Shown here piece by piece: positions 25,584 to 33,513 of a DNA stretch of 64,000 bases (the first letter of the stretch is position 1; every line of letters starts with the position of its first letter). The notes beneath the pieces were generated by a model. It did no database searches and was not told the DNA's origin. It saw only the letters and a program-made list of their open reading frames with translations. Made by a program: the position numbers and the translations under genes. Location of the stretch: positions 62,001 through 126,000 of the forward strand of contig JAFZKN010000012.1 in NCBI GenBank assembly GCA_017553635.1, read 5' to 3'. The stretch is from Treponema sp. GTDB lineage: Bacteria; Spirochaetota; Spirochaetia; Treponematales; Treponemataceae.

Positions 25584-25949
25584 TTATTGCGAAGAATCAT
25601 ATGCTCTTACTGTAATATTACATGCAGGCATTGTAACAATACATTTATACTGACCCTCTCCGACAGCATTGGGCCAGTTTACACCTATCGATTCATGATT
25701 TGAATCTTTAAATGCAGTTACATCTGAAGGACAGCCGTTAAAAATAATTACAACGTTCTGAGTATTCAGCTGCTTTTGTACTGTGTATTCATAATCTGTA
25801 TCAACGGTTAAAGTATAGGCGTCATAATTGTATGTAAATCCTCCGCCACTTCCACCACCTGCTGAACCTGCATTTGAGCATCCCGGAAACAATCCGATTA
25901 ATACACAAAGCAAAATTACAAGACCAATTGAAATTAAAGCATTTTTCAT
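25584..25949 (-). CDS. Small lipoprotein, paralogue of the 25042 gene
   Basis: 121 residues from ATG 25949 (MKNALISIG), chosen because SD GGAGG lies 6 nt before it; a GTG four codons earlier overlaps that SD. The lipobox is FPGC (Cys near 24) followed by a flexible Gly/Ser stretch (NAGSAGGGSGGG), so the domain is tethered to a membrane. Two further Cys (near 72 and 109) may form a disulfide. The C-terminus YKCIVTMPACNITVRAYD matches the neighbour's pattern. Function unknown. Confidence 0.75.
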   Translation of the reverse strand: MKNALISIGLVILLCVLIGLFPGCSNAGSAGGGSGGGFTYNYDAYTLTVDTDYEYTVQKQLNTQNVVIIFNGCPSDVTAFKDSNHESIGVNWPNAVGEGQYKCIVTMPACNITVRAYDSSQ

Positions 25950-26130
25950 TTTTTCCTCCACGGACAGATCAATTAAGTCCGATTTTTAAAATAAATTCAG
26001 CTTCGCTTTATGCTCTCTCTATAAATAAGACACTTTATTAACGAGGTTGTAACATCATTAACAATAAGATTTTTCTTAACGCTTTCTTATTATTTTATTA
26101 TAAATACTATCTTTTTAAAAAAAACGGTTA

Positions 26131-26136
26131 TATACT
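26131..26136 (+). promoter_or_regulatory. -10 element of the HD-GYP gene, leaderless type
   Basis: TATACT ends 6 nt before ATG 26143. The -35 is weak (TATCTT at 17 bp). No SD is present. Confidence 0.45.
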
Positions 26137-26142
26137 GTTTTT

Positions 26143-27633
26143 ATGGAACTTACAGGAAAAAAACGTGCATTTATCTGTATTTTATACGGTTTAATTACTG
26201 CAGCGGCAAATTTTTTAGGTGCAATTCTGCCTATAACTTTTACCATGCCCGCCCTTACAAATCTTTACATGCAGGGCTGGCTTGATTTTATTGAACAGTA
26301 TAACAGGTACATAAATTTTATCACTGCAGGCACTTTTATTGTTCCGACACTTCTGTGTGTTTTATATGGAATAAAAAGAAGCACCCACAGATTTATAAAT
26401 CTACCGATTGCCTTTTCTCTTTTAGGAATTACTGGATGGCTTTTTTACCTTTTTGCAGAGGTAGTTACCCTGTTTATTGCAAAAAACATAAAGCACATTG
26501 CGATTTTTCATATATTTTTAACATCCCTGATGTTTACCTGTCTTGAACTTCTTTTAAGCTTTACAATCACCTATTTTACACTCGAGACTCTTCATAGAAA
26601 GATTTTTCTTCCACGGTATTTCCCTGACGGACACCTTAATCAGTATAAAAAAGTTGCAAAGCCTTCTTTAAGATTTCTGTTTTTTTCTTTCTATACGTCT
26701 GCAGCAGTCTTTCCTATTATGTATATTCTTTCTGCATTTTTTACAGTACATCTAAATAATAATCTACCGATTAACAAAAATACTCTCATCATCCTTGTTT
26801 TACTTGTAATTACAGGCATTATGCTGTGTAAAATTTTCTTTGAATACTTTAATATTCCACTTAAAAAGCTGAAGGAAGGAACAGAAAAAATAAAAAGTGG
26901 TGACTTTAATACAAGAGTTAAAATTGTGAGTGCAGACTCATTCGGAGATCTTGCAGATTCGTTTAACGAAATGACAGGCGCTCTTCAGTCTAAAACAGAT
27001 AAAATTCTTTCCATTCAGGATTCAATAGTAACCGGAATGGCCGTAATGGTAGAAAGCCGCGACAACAGTACCGGCGGGCATATTAAACGTACAAGTGAAT
27101 GTGTAAAGATTTTTGTAGAAGAATTAAAAAAATCAGATTCATTTTCTTTTATGACAGATAAATTCTGTAATGCGGTAATAAAAGCAGCTCCTATGCACGA
27201 CCTCGGAAAAATTGCAGTCGATGATGCAGTTTTAAGAAAACCCGGCAAGTTTACAGATGAAGAATATGAAAAAATGAAAATTCATTCTAAAGAAGGCGCG
27301 CGCATTGTAGAAAACGTATTAAGCCAGGTAGATGATAAAGAATTAAAAATGATTGCAGTAAACGTTGCGCATTACCATCACGAAAAATATGACGGCACAG
27401 GATATCCAGAAAAAATTAAAGGTGAGCAGATTCCTCTTGAAGCGCGCATAATGGCTTTAGCAGATGTATTTGACGCCCTTGTAAGCAAACGCTGCTACAA
27501 AGACAGTTTTAGTTATGACAAAGCTTTTGAAATCATACAAGAATCACTCGGGACACACTTTGACCCCGAGCTTGGAAAGATTTTCATTCAGTGCCGCCCT
27601 CAGTTAGAAAAATTGTATAATGGAGCGGTATAA
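26143..27633 (+). CDS. Membrane HD-GYP cyclic-di-GMP phosphodiesterase
   Basis: 496 residues. About six hydrophobic segments in the first 240 residues form an integral sensor. A HAMP domain follows at about 241-295 (FNIPLKKLKEGTEKIKSGDFNTRV). The HD-GYP domain at about 300-490 carries HDLGKIAV, SKEGARIVENV, AHYHHEKYDGTGYPEKIKGEQIPLEARI and ADVFDAL, all the metal and substrate residues of active enzymes. It should hydrolyse c-di-GMP, which in spirochaetes affects motility. No partner cyclase is nearby. It is a single-gene unit ended by the 27639 terminator. Confidence 0.92.
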   Translation: MELTGKKRAFICILYGLITAAANFLGAILPITFTMPALTNLYMQGWLDFIEQYNRYINFITAGTFIVPTLLCVLYGIKRSTHRFINLPIAFSLLGITGWLFYLFAEVVTLFIAKNIKHIAIFHIFLTSLMFTCLELLLSFTITYFTLETLHRKIFLPRYFPDGHLNQYKKVAKPSLRFLFFSFYTSAAVFPIMYILSAFFTVHLNNNLPINKNTLIILVLLVITGIMLCKIFFEYFNIPLKKLKEGTEKIKSGDFNTRVKIVSADSFGDLADSFNEMTGALQSKTDKILSIQDSIVTGMAVMVESRDNSTGGHIKRTSECVKIFVEELKKSDSFSFMTDKFCNAVIKAAPMHDLGKIAVDDAVLRKPGKFTDEEYEKMKIHSKEGARIVENVLSQVDDKELKMIAVNVAHYHHEKYDGTGYPEKIKGEQIPLEARIMALADVFDALVSKRCYKDSFSYDKAFEIIQESLGTHFDPELGKIFIQCRPQLEKLYNGAV

Positions 27634-27638
27634 AAAAA

Positions 27639-27665
27639 ATCCCGCATCAAAATGCGGGATTTTTT
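27639..27665. terminator. Intrinsic terminator, bidirectional
   Basis: ATCCCGCAT (27639-27647), loop CAAA, ATGCGGGAT (27652-27660), with T5 after and A-run before. It serves the HD-GYP gene and, in reverse, the oad operon. Confidence 0.9.
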
Positions 27666-27671
27666 ATGATT

Positions 27672-27714
27672 TGGCCCGTGGCAAAACGCGTCACCGGGCC
27701 TGATCTTTTTTTTC
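27672..27714 (+). terminator. Second hairpin between HD-GYP gene and oadB
   Basis: GGCCCGTG (27673-27680) pairs with CACCGGGCC (27692-27700) with one bulge, followed by TGATC and eight T on the plus strand. It is a backup terminator for plus-strand transcription. Confidence 0.7.
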
Positions 27715-27717
27715 TAA

Positions 27718-29157
27718 TTAATGTGCATATGTTGCAATAAATACACCTGCTGCAACCGCAGTTCCGATTACACCGGAAACATTTGGACCCATAGCGTGCA
27801 TCAAAAGGAAGTTAGAAGGATCTTCTGACATACCAACCTTATTTGCAACGCGGGCTGCCATAGGAACTGCAGAAACACCTGCTGATCCGATAAGTGGATT
27901 AATCTTTTCTTTAAGGAAGATATTCATAATCTTTGCCATAATAAGTCCACCGGCAGTTGCTATACAGAATGCAACAAGACCAAGCACAATAATTCCTAAT
28001 GAACTTCCGTTCATAATCTTTTCAGGTGTCATCTGTGCGCCAACACCAAGAGAAAGAAGAATGGAAACGATGTTCATAAGTTCATTTTCCATTGTCTTAG
28101 AAAGACGTTCAACTACACCACACTGTTTAACAAAGTTACCGAATGCAAGCATACCGATAAGAGGTGCTGCAGGTGGAAGAAGAAGAACTGTAACAACAAG
28201 AAGCATCATAGGGAACAATGTTTTTTCTGTTTTAGAAACAACGCGAAGCTGCTTCATTTTTATAAGGCGTTCTTTTTTAGAAGTAAGAAGCTTCATAATA
28301 GGTGGCTGAATCATAGGAACAAGTGCCATATAAGAATATGCCGCAACTGCAATTACAGCCATCATTTCTTTTGCAAGTTTCCCTGATACATAAATAGATG
28401 TAGGACCGTCTGCACCACCGATGATCGAAATAGCACATGCCTGGAACATATTGTAATCTACATGCGGAACAAGATTAAAAAGAGCTACACCAAAAAGTGT
28501 TGCAAATACACCAAGCTGTGCTGCAGCACCCAAAAGTGCTGTCTTAGGGTTAGCAATAAGCGGACCAAAGTCTGTCATTGCACCGATTCCCATAAAGATG
28601 AGCATCGGGAAGAACTCGTTTCCAACACCTGCACTGTAAATGATGTGAAGCATTCCATGAGGAGCATCACCCATTCCAGCACCAGGAATATTTACAAGGA
28701 TTGTACCAAATCCGATTGGAATCAAAAGGAGCGGTTCGAAACCTTTAGCAACTGCAAGGTATACGATTAAAAAACCGATTGCAATCATTACGATTTTCTT
28801 CCATCCTTCAACATGATCTCTTGCTTCTGCAAACGGATCTTCTTCCATAGCGGCAAGAGCTGCTGCTTCATCAGCCTTTTCTTTTGCAATTTCTGCATCT
28901 GTCTTCTGGTGAATAATCTGGTAGATACCTGTATTTTCCCAGATATTTCTTAAGAATTTTTCTACAGAAATAGGTGGAACTTTTTCAGAACCTTTAATTT
29001 TTGCAGTATTCATTGTACGGAAAGAAGCAACTTCTTCTTTTGCTTCGTCCTGCGCATATGCAACAGGTTTAATAACAAACGAAGCAACTAATGCAACAAG
29101 CATGATTGCAAGTGTTGTTCTAAAAATATGTTTTTTATCTCTGGTTAATCCATTCAT
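27718..29157 (-). CDS. oadB: Oxaloacetate decarboxylase sodium pump, beta subunit
   Basis: 479 residues, longer than the usual 375-435. The conserved membrane core runs from about 118 to the end (FLIVYLAVAKGFEPLLLIPIGFGT; IIGGADGPTSIYVSGKLA with the Asp used for Na+ translocation; GSAGVSAVPMAARV near the C-terminus). The first 117 residues add a signal-like hydrophobic stretch (about 15-37) and an acidic Ala-rich segment. OadB decarboxylates carboxybiotin and exports Na+. It is the last gene of oadG-oadA-oadB, 11 bp after oadA. The weak SD and tight spacing suggest translational coupling. Confidence 0.94.
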   Translation of the reverse strand: MNGLTRDKKHIFRTTLAIMLVALVASFVIKPVAYAQDEAKEEVASFRTMNTAKIKGSEKVPPISVEKFLRNIWENTGIYQIIHQKTDAEIAKEKADEAAALAAMEEDPFAEARDHVEGWKKIVMIAIGFLIVYLAVAKGFEPLLLIPIGFGTILVNIPGAGMGDAPHGMLHIIYSAGVGNEFFPMLIFMGIGAMTDFGPLIANPKTALLGAAAQLGVFATLFGVALFNLVPHVDYNMFQACAISIIGGADGPTSIYVSGKLAKEMMAVIAVAAYSYMALVPMIQPPIMKLLTSKKERLIKMKQLRVVSKTEKTLFPMMLLVVTVLLLPPAAPLIGMLAFGNFVKQCGVVERLSKTMENELMNIVSILLSLGVGAQMTPEKIMNGSSLGIIVLGLVAFCIATAGGLIMAKIMNIFLKEKINPLIGSAGVSAVPMAARVANKVGMSEDPSNFLLMHAMGPNVSGVIGTAVAAGVFIATYAH

Positions 29158-29168
29158 TTTATTTATCC

Positions 29169-31217
29169 TTAGTTAATTTCTGCAATTGCCTGTCCTGCAG
29201 CTACCTGTGTTGCAGGCTGTGCAAGGAAGTGAACTTTTCCGGCAGTTCCGGCTTTAATTTCAAGTTCCATCTTCATAGATTCAATCATGATGATTGTTGT
29301 ATCAGGCTGAACTGAAGCACCTTCAGAAACTACATATTTTAAAAGTGTTCCTGCAACTGGAGCGTTAACAGGTTTTCCGCCTGCTGATGCGGCAGGAGCT
29401 GGAGAAGCAGCCTGTGGAGCTGCTGCAGGTGCTGCTGCTGGAGCTGCCATTACTACTCCTCCGAGAGTTGCAATAACCTGTCCTGCTGTAATCTGTGTTC
29501 CCGGCTGAACAGTAAAGTTAATCTTTCCATCTTCAGGAGCTTTTACTTCAAGTTCCATCTTCATAGATTCGAGCATGATTACTGTGTCGCCTTTTTTAAC
29601 CTGAGCACCGTTTGCTGCAACGTGCTTTAAAAGTGTTCCTGCTACAGGTGCTTTAATTTCTACACCGCCAGTAACTGTTGCAGCTGGAGCTGCCTGAGCG
29701 CTTCCTGCTGCACCGAATGAAACATTGTAAGCTGTTCCGTTAACTGTGATGTTAGAACCGTTAGCTGTAACATTGTAAGCTGTTCCGTTTACTGTAACTG
29801 TGTAAGAACCGTTTGCAGAAGCCTGAGGAGCTGCGCTTTCTACTTTTCCAAATTTTTCCTGAGCGTCTACCGGACCTTCTGATCTTGTCTTAAAGAATCC
29901 AGGTGCTACTTTAGGGAACATTGCATAAGTAAGAACGTCTTCATCGCTTCCGTTTCCGCCGGCTTCTTTAGCCTGTTTAACCATTTCGTCCCATTCCATT
30001 GGAATTTCATCTGCAGGACGGCATGTCATCGGAGCAGACATTCCTGTCTGTGCGAGAGCTTTCTTTACGAGTTCTGCGTTTGGTTCAGCAGGAAGTTTTC
30101 CATATCTTCCAACGAGAAGATCTGCAAACTCACCTGTCATTTTTTCGTAACGGCCAAAGAGTACGTTAAATACTGCCTGTGTTCCTACGATCTGTGATGT
30201 AGGTGTTACAAGTGGAACATATCCTACATCTTTATGTACGTTAACGAGTTCTTTAAGAACGTCGTCCATCTTATCTGATTTACCCTGCTGCTTGAGCTGG
30301 CTTTCGAGGTTAGAAAGCATTCCGCCTGGAACCTGACTTGCAAGAATACGTGTATCAGCTCCGAGGAATTTAGATTCAAGAGAAGCATAGTGTGAACGAA
30401 CTTCTCTAAAGTATGCAGCAATTTCAAGAAGTGCATTGATGTCTAAGTCTGTGTCGTATTCTGTTCCCTTGAGCATTTCTACAACTGTTTCTGTAGCAGA
30501 ATGAGAAGTTCCCATTGCCATAGAAGAAATTGCAGTATCAAGAACATCTGCGCCTGCTTCTGCAGCTTTAAGAAGTGTTGCAACAGAAAGACCTGTTGTT
30601 GCGTGTGTATGAATCTGAACAGGAATATCAACCTTTGATTTGATAGCCTTTACAAGGTCATAAGCAGCATAAGGTTTTAAAAGACCTGACATATCTTTGA
30701 TACAGATTGAATCTGCGCCAAAGTCTGCATATGTTTTTGCAAGTTCAGCATATTTTTCGTTTGTGTGGTATGGAGTTACGGCATAAGAAATTGCCATCTG
30801 AACGTGTTTACCGGTTTTCTTTGCAGCGTCTGCAGAACGTTTTAAGTTTCTTGGATCGTTACATGCATCGAAAATTCTGAATACGCCGATTCCGTTTTTA
30901 GCAGCTGTTTCAACAAACTTGTCTACTACATCGTCTGCATAGTGGCGGTAACCCAAAAGGTTCTGTCCGCGAAGAAGCATCTGAATAGGTGTGTTAGGAC
31001 AGGCTTTTGCCATTTTGCGGAGTCTGTCCCATGGATCTTCATTAAGGAAGCGGATACATGAGTCATATGTTGCTCCACCCCATCCTTCAAGGCTCCAGAA
31101 ACCGATTTTATCGAGTTTTTCAAATGCCGGGAGCATATCTTTTGTTGTCATTCTTGTTGCATGAAGGCTCTGATGAGCGTCACGCAATACTAATTCTGTT
31201 AATTTGATTTTAGACAT
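29169..31217 (-). CDS. oadA: Oxaloacetate decarboxylase alpha subunit with two biotinyl domains
   Basis: 682 residues; the usual length is about 590-600. The carboxyltransferase domain starts at LTELVLRDAHQSLHATRM and includes the metal-binding HTHATTG segment. A linker at about 470-505 repeats TVNGTAYNV. Two biotin-attachment domains follow, each with ESMKM: Lys553 and Lys649. Normally there is one. They are joined by an Ala/Pro-rich hinge. OadA transfers CO2 from oxaloacetate to biotin, which OadB then discharges with Na+ export. SD AAGGAAG precedes the ATG, 18 bp after oadG. Confidence 0.95.
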   Translation of the reverse strand: MSKIKLTELVLRDAHQSLHATRMTTKDMLPAFEKLDKIGFWSLEGWGGATYDSCIRFLNEDPWDRLRKMAKACPNTPIQMLLRGQNLLGYRHYADDVVDKFVETAAKNGIGVFRIFDACNDPRNLKRSADAAKKTGKHVQMAISYAVTPYHTNEKYAELAKTYADFGADSICIKDMSGLLKPYAAYDLVKAIKSKVDIPVQIHTHATTGLSVATLLKAAEAGADVLDTAISSMAMGTSHSATETVVEMLKGTEYDTDLDINALLEIAAYFREVRSHYASLESKFLGADTRILASQVPGGMLSNLESQLKQQGKSDKMDDVLKELVNVHKDVGYVPLVTPTSQIVGTQAVFNVLFGRYEKMTGEFADLLVGRYGKLPAEPNAELVKKALAQTGMSAPMTCRPADEIPMEWDEMVKQAKEAGGNGSDEDVLTYAMFPKVAPGFFKTRSEGPVDAQEKFGKVESAAPQASANGSYTVTVNGTAYNVTANGSNITVNGTAYNVSFGAAGSAQAAPAATVTGGVEIKAPVAGTLLKHVAANGAQVKKGDTVIMLESMKMELEVKAPEDGKINFTVQPGTQITAGQVIATLGGVVMAAPAAAPAAAPQAASPAPAASAGGKPVNAPVAGTLLKYVVSEGASVQPDTTIIMIESMKMELEIKAGTAGKVHFLAQPATQVAAGQAIAEIN

Positions 31218-31235
31218 ATCGTTCTTCCTTAATAT

Positions 31236-31466
31236 TTATTTTTTAAGTGCCGTTGCAATAGCGGCTACTACAGCTTTATCGTCCTGTGCAGGGGCCGAAG
31301 CAGGTGTACTCTTTTCTTCCGGTGCATCAACATCCATTTTCAATGCATGCAGAACCGCGTGTAATGCATACATACAAATAATCATAATAATGAGGAATGT
31401 AAAAACAACTCCCATTCCAAGCAAAGTCAAAATTCCGCTCTGACCAAGCATATCTACTATTGTCAT
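31236..31466 (-). CDS. oadG: Oxaloacetate decarboxylase gamma subunit
   Basis: 76 residues. There is one transmembrane helix near the N-terminus (TLLGMGVVFTFLIIMIICMY), then a polar Ala/Pro tail, as in OadG, which anchors OadA to OadB in the membrane. No histidine cluster for zinc is seen at the C-terminus. SD GGGGG lies 5 nt before the ATG. It is the first gene of the operon. Confidence 0.88.
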   Translation of the reverse strand: MTIVDMLGQSGILTLLGMGVVFTFLIIMIICMYALHAVLHALKMDVDAPEEKSTPASAPAQDDKAVVAAIATALKK

Positions 31467-31526
31467 AAGACCCCCAAAAAGTTTCCTTAAAACCCCTTTT
31501 TTTTTAAAAAAAAAGAAATTAGAACA

Positions 31527-31555
31527 AGTTTACCATAAATCAATTTCTGTTTCAA
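31527..31555 (-). promoter_or_regulatory. oadGAB promoter
   Basis: Minus strand: TTGAAA (31555-31550), 17-bp spacer, TAAACT (31532-31527). The predicted leader is about 55 nt, with runs of T9 and A9 that can pair. Confidence 0.6.
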
Positions 31556-31627
31556 TGGCCCACAATACTAATAGAAGAAAGTTGTCATTTTCAACTAATA
31601 CAGAAAGGACATTTTTCCGATAAATAA

Positions 31628-32824
31628 ATGGGTATTTTTATGAAAAAACAACTTATATTTTCTGTAATTATTTCACTTTTTCTATGCTTTTCTCTCACAA
31701 ATTCTCTGTTTTCGTGTTCAAAACCTGAGAAAGAGGAAGAACCTCAGATTAAAGAAAAACTCATCACAACTCACAACTGGTATTACCTTAAAAAAGATGG
31801 GTTTGAACAGATAAATTCTCCACTGAATGCCCCTCTCGTAATTAAAAAACCATGGACCGAGAGTATAAGAATCAGTTCAATAGGACAGACTGCTCTTATA
31901 GATTCTACTCAAAAAAACACAGCTCCAAAAGCTTATGCACTTGTAAACAGATGCGGTATAGTTGAATTTGATTCGGATAAAGCTGTTCTTTTCCCGGATA
32001 ACCTTTTATTTAAGGACAGCACGGCAGAACAGATTGTTTTTATGAATGGAAATCCAGTTTTTTCTCTATACAAAAATGATTTCTTTAATGAAAAATTTTC
32101 TGCACAGGAAAAAAACAGCAGTTCTATTTTAGTTCAGTTTGACACAAAATCAGAATCGTTCTTTCCAATCATTACAACAGAATCATTTAATCTTAACAGC
32201 AATTCGCAGGTTAACGATTTTTACTGGGACGGAACTTTCTGGTATTACTGCATAAAAGAGTCGCAGAAAGAAAAAACAATTTTTTCATACATCAAGTGGA
32301 ATCCAAAAAAATCTCTTCTGTCAATTCTTCCGGCAGATACTCCTAAAAAGATAGATGTTCAAGAATCATCTGAAACTGAATTTAGAATAAAAAAAGCAGT
32401 AACTCCATTTGGAAGTGCACCTGAACGGATTAAAAAACTGCTTTCTTCTCTTCCAAAAAATTTTAATTTTTATCTTGAAGTAAAAACCGCAGGCGGACCT
32501 TCACCACGTTATTACGAAAAAAATTCTCCAGACGGCGACACTCCACTGGAAGGAAAAGTTCAGCTTTCAGATTCTTGGGTAGCTGCAATTTTTAAAGACG
32601 GAACAATGTATTTTTCCGGTTCACTTTACAACAGAAGAATGCTCAATAATTCAAAACCGATTGCTTTAAGGCTTCCAAGACTTCCAGACGGATTTACATA
32701 CACAGATTTTGGAATATCTGACGGACACTTATATGCATCATGGGAAGAAGAATCATTCTTCGAAACAGGCAGATCGGGATTTTTAAGTGTAGATTTGGCA
32801 AAAGTGCTGTATAATGAATTTTAG
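31628..32824 (+). CDS. Lipoprotein of unknown function
   Basis: 398 residues from ATG 31628; ATG 31640 (MKKQLIF) is an equally possible start, and neither has a close SD. Lipobox LFSC with Cys at about 30, then an acidic linker (KPEKEEEPQIKEK). The mature domain is rich in strands and aromatics, with short repeats such as DGTFWYYC, DGTMYFSGS and DGHLYASW, recalling beta-propeller blades, but I cannot assign a family. It is followed after 8 bp by a barrel-type gene, so the pair may act together at the outer membrane. Confidence 0.72.
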   Translation: MGIFMKKQLIFSVIISLFLCFSLTNSLFSCSKPEKEEEPQIKEKLITTHNWYYLKKDGFEQINSPLNAPLVIKKPWTESIRISSIGQTALIDSTQKNTAPKAYALVNRCGIVEFDSDKAVLFPDNLLFKDSTAEQIVFMNGNPVFSLYKNDFFNEKFSAQEKNSSSILVQFDTKSESFFPIITTESFNLNSNSQVNDFYWDGTFWYYCIKESQKEKTIFSYIKWNPKKSLLSILPADTPKKIDVQESSETEFRIKKAVTPFGSAPERIKKLLSSLPKNFNFYLEVKTAGGPSPRYYEKNSPDGDTPLEGKVQLSDSWVAAIFKDGTMYFSGSLYNRRMLNNSKPIALRLPRLPDGFTYTDFGISDGHLYASWEEESFFETGRSGFLSVDLAKVLYNEF

Positions 32825-32832
32825 GTGTAGCT

Positions 32833-33513
32833 ATGAAAAAAATCTTAAAGAAAAGTTTTATGTTCTTTTTATTTTCTCTTTTTTCATTAAATGCTTTTAG
32901 TCAGGAAAGTGAAGAAATAAAAAAAGAAATAAGTGTTAATCCGTTTGCAAAATTCGGTACAAACATCATGATAAACACAGCACCTGAACAGTATCGTGCA
33001 CCTTCACCTGTTAACTTTATACTCGGTGGTGGTGCTGTAATCGGTCTTACAGAAATGATTACTATTGAACCAGAATTTGATTTCTGGTCAATGTATTATT
33101 TTTTTGATGGAGAAAAAGCCCGCCCTGCAGAGATTGAACACAGAACAGCAACAGTATTATGCTTTATGCTGGACATACCGGTTGGATTTAATTTTTATAA
33201 AGGTAATCATACATTTACACCAGGTGCAGGACTCGGATTTTTAATCAGATTCGGTTTTTTATCTCACGGTGTAAAATCAAACGATCCGGGTGCAAGTGGA
33301 AGTGCGCAGAACGATGTAGACAAAATTAATTCTTATTTCTGGGGAAATGCAAGATTTTTATACCCGGAAGTTTTCTTTTCGTGGGATTATAAGATAACAG
33401 AAAAAATAAGAGCGGGCGCTTCGGTAAAACTCTACATTCCTGCAGGGTCTATCATTTCCGGCGATGGTATTGACGGAATGATACTGAACTTCTCTGCCCG
33501 CGTAATATTTTAA
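32833..33513 (+). CDS. Small outer-membrane beta-barrel protein
   Basis: 226 residues. Signal peptide up to about LNAFS|Q. The remaining 200 residues show about eight alternating amphipathic strands (VNFILGGGAVIGLTEMITIEPEF, TFTPGAGLGFLIRFGFL, ILNFSARVIF) and a terminal Phe, like the OmpW-type eight-strand barrels known in treponemes. The exact family is unassigned. It probably forms a unit with the upstream lipoprotein. Its stop overlaps the convergent thrS stop in the palindrome TTTAAA. Confidence 0.78.
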   Translation: MKKILKKSFMFFLFSLFSLNAFSQESEEIKKEISVNPFAKFGTNIMINTAPEQYRAPSPVNFILGGGAVIGLTEMITIEPEFDFWSMYYFFDGEKARPAEIEHRTATVLCFMLDIPVGFNFYKGNHTFTPGAGLGFLIRFGFLSHGVKSNDPGASGSAQNDVDKINSYFWGNARFLYPEVFFSWDYKITEKIRAGASVKLYIPAGSIISGDGIDGMILNFSARVIF

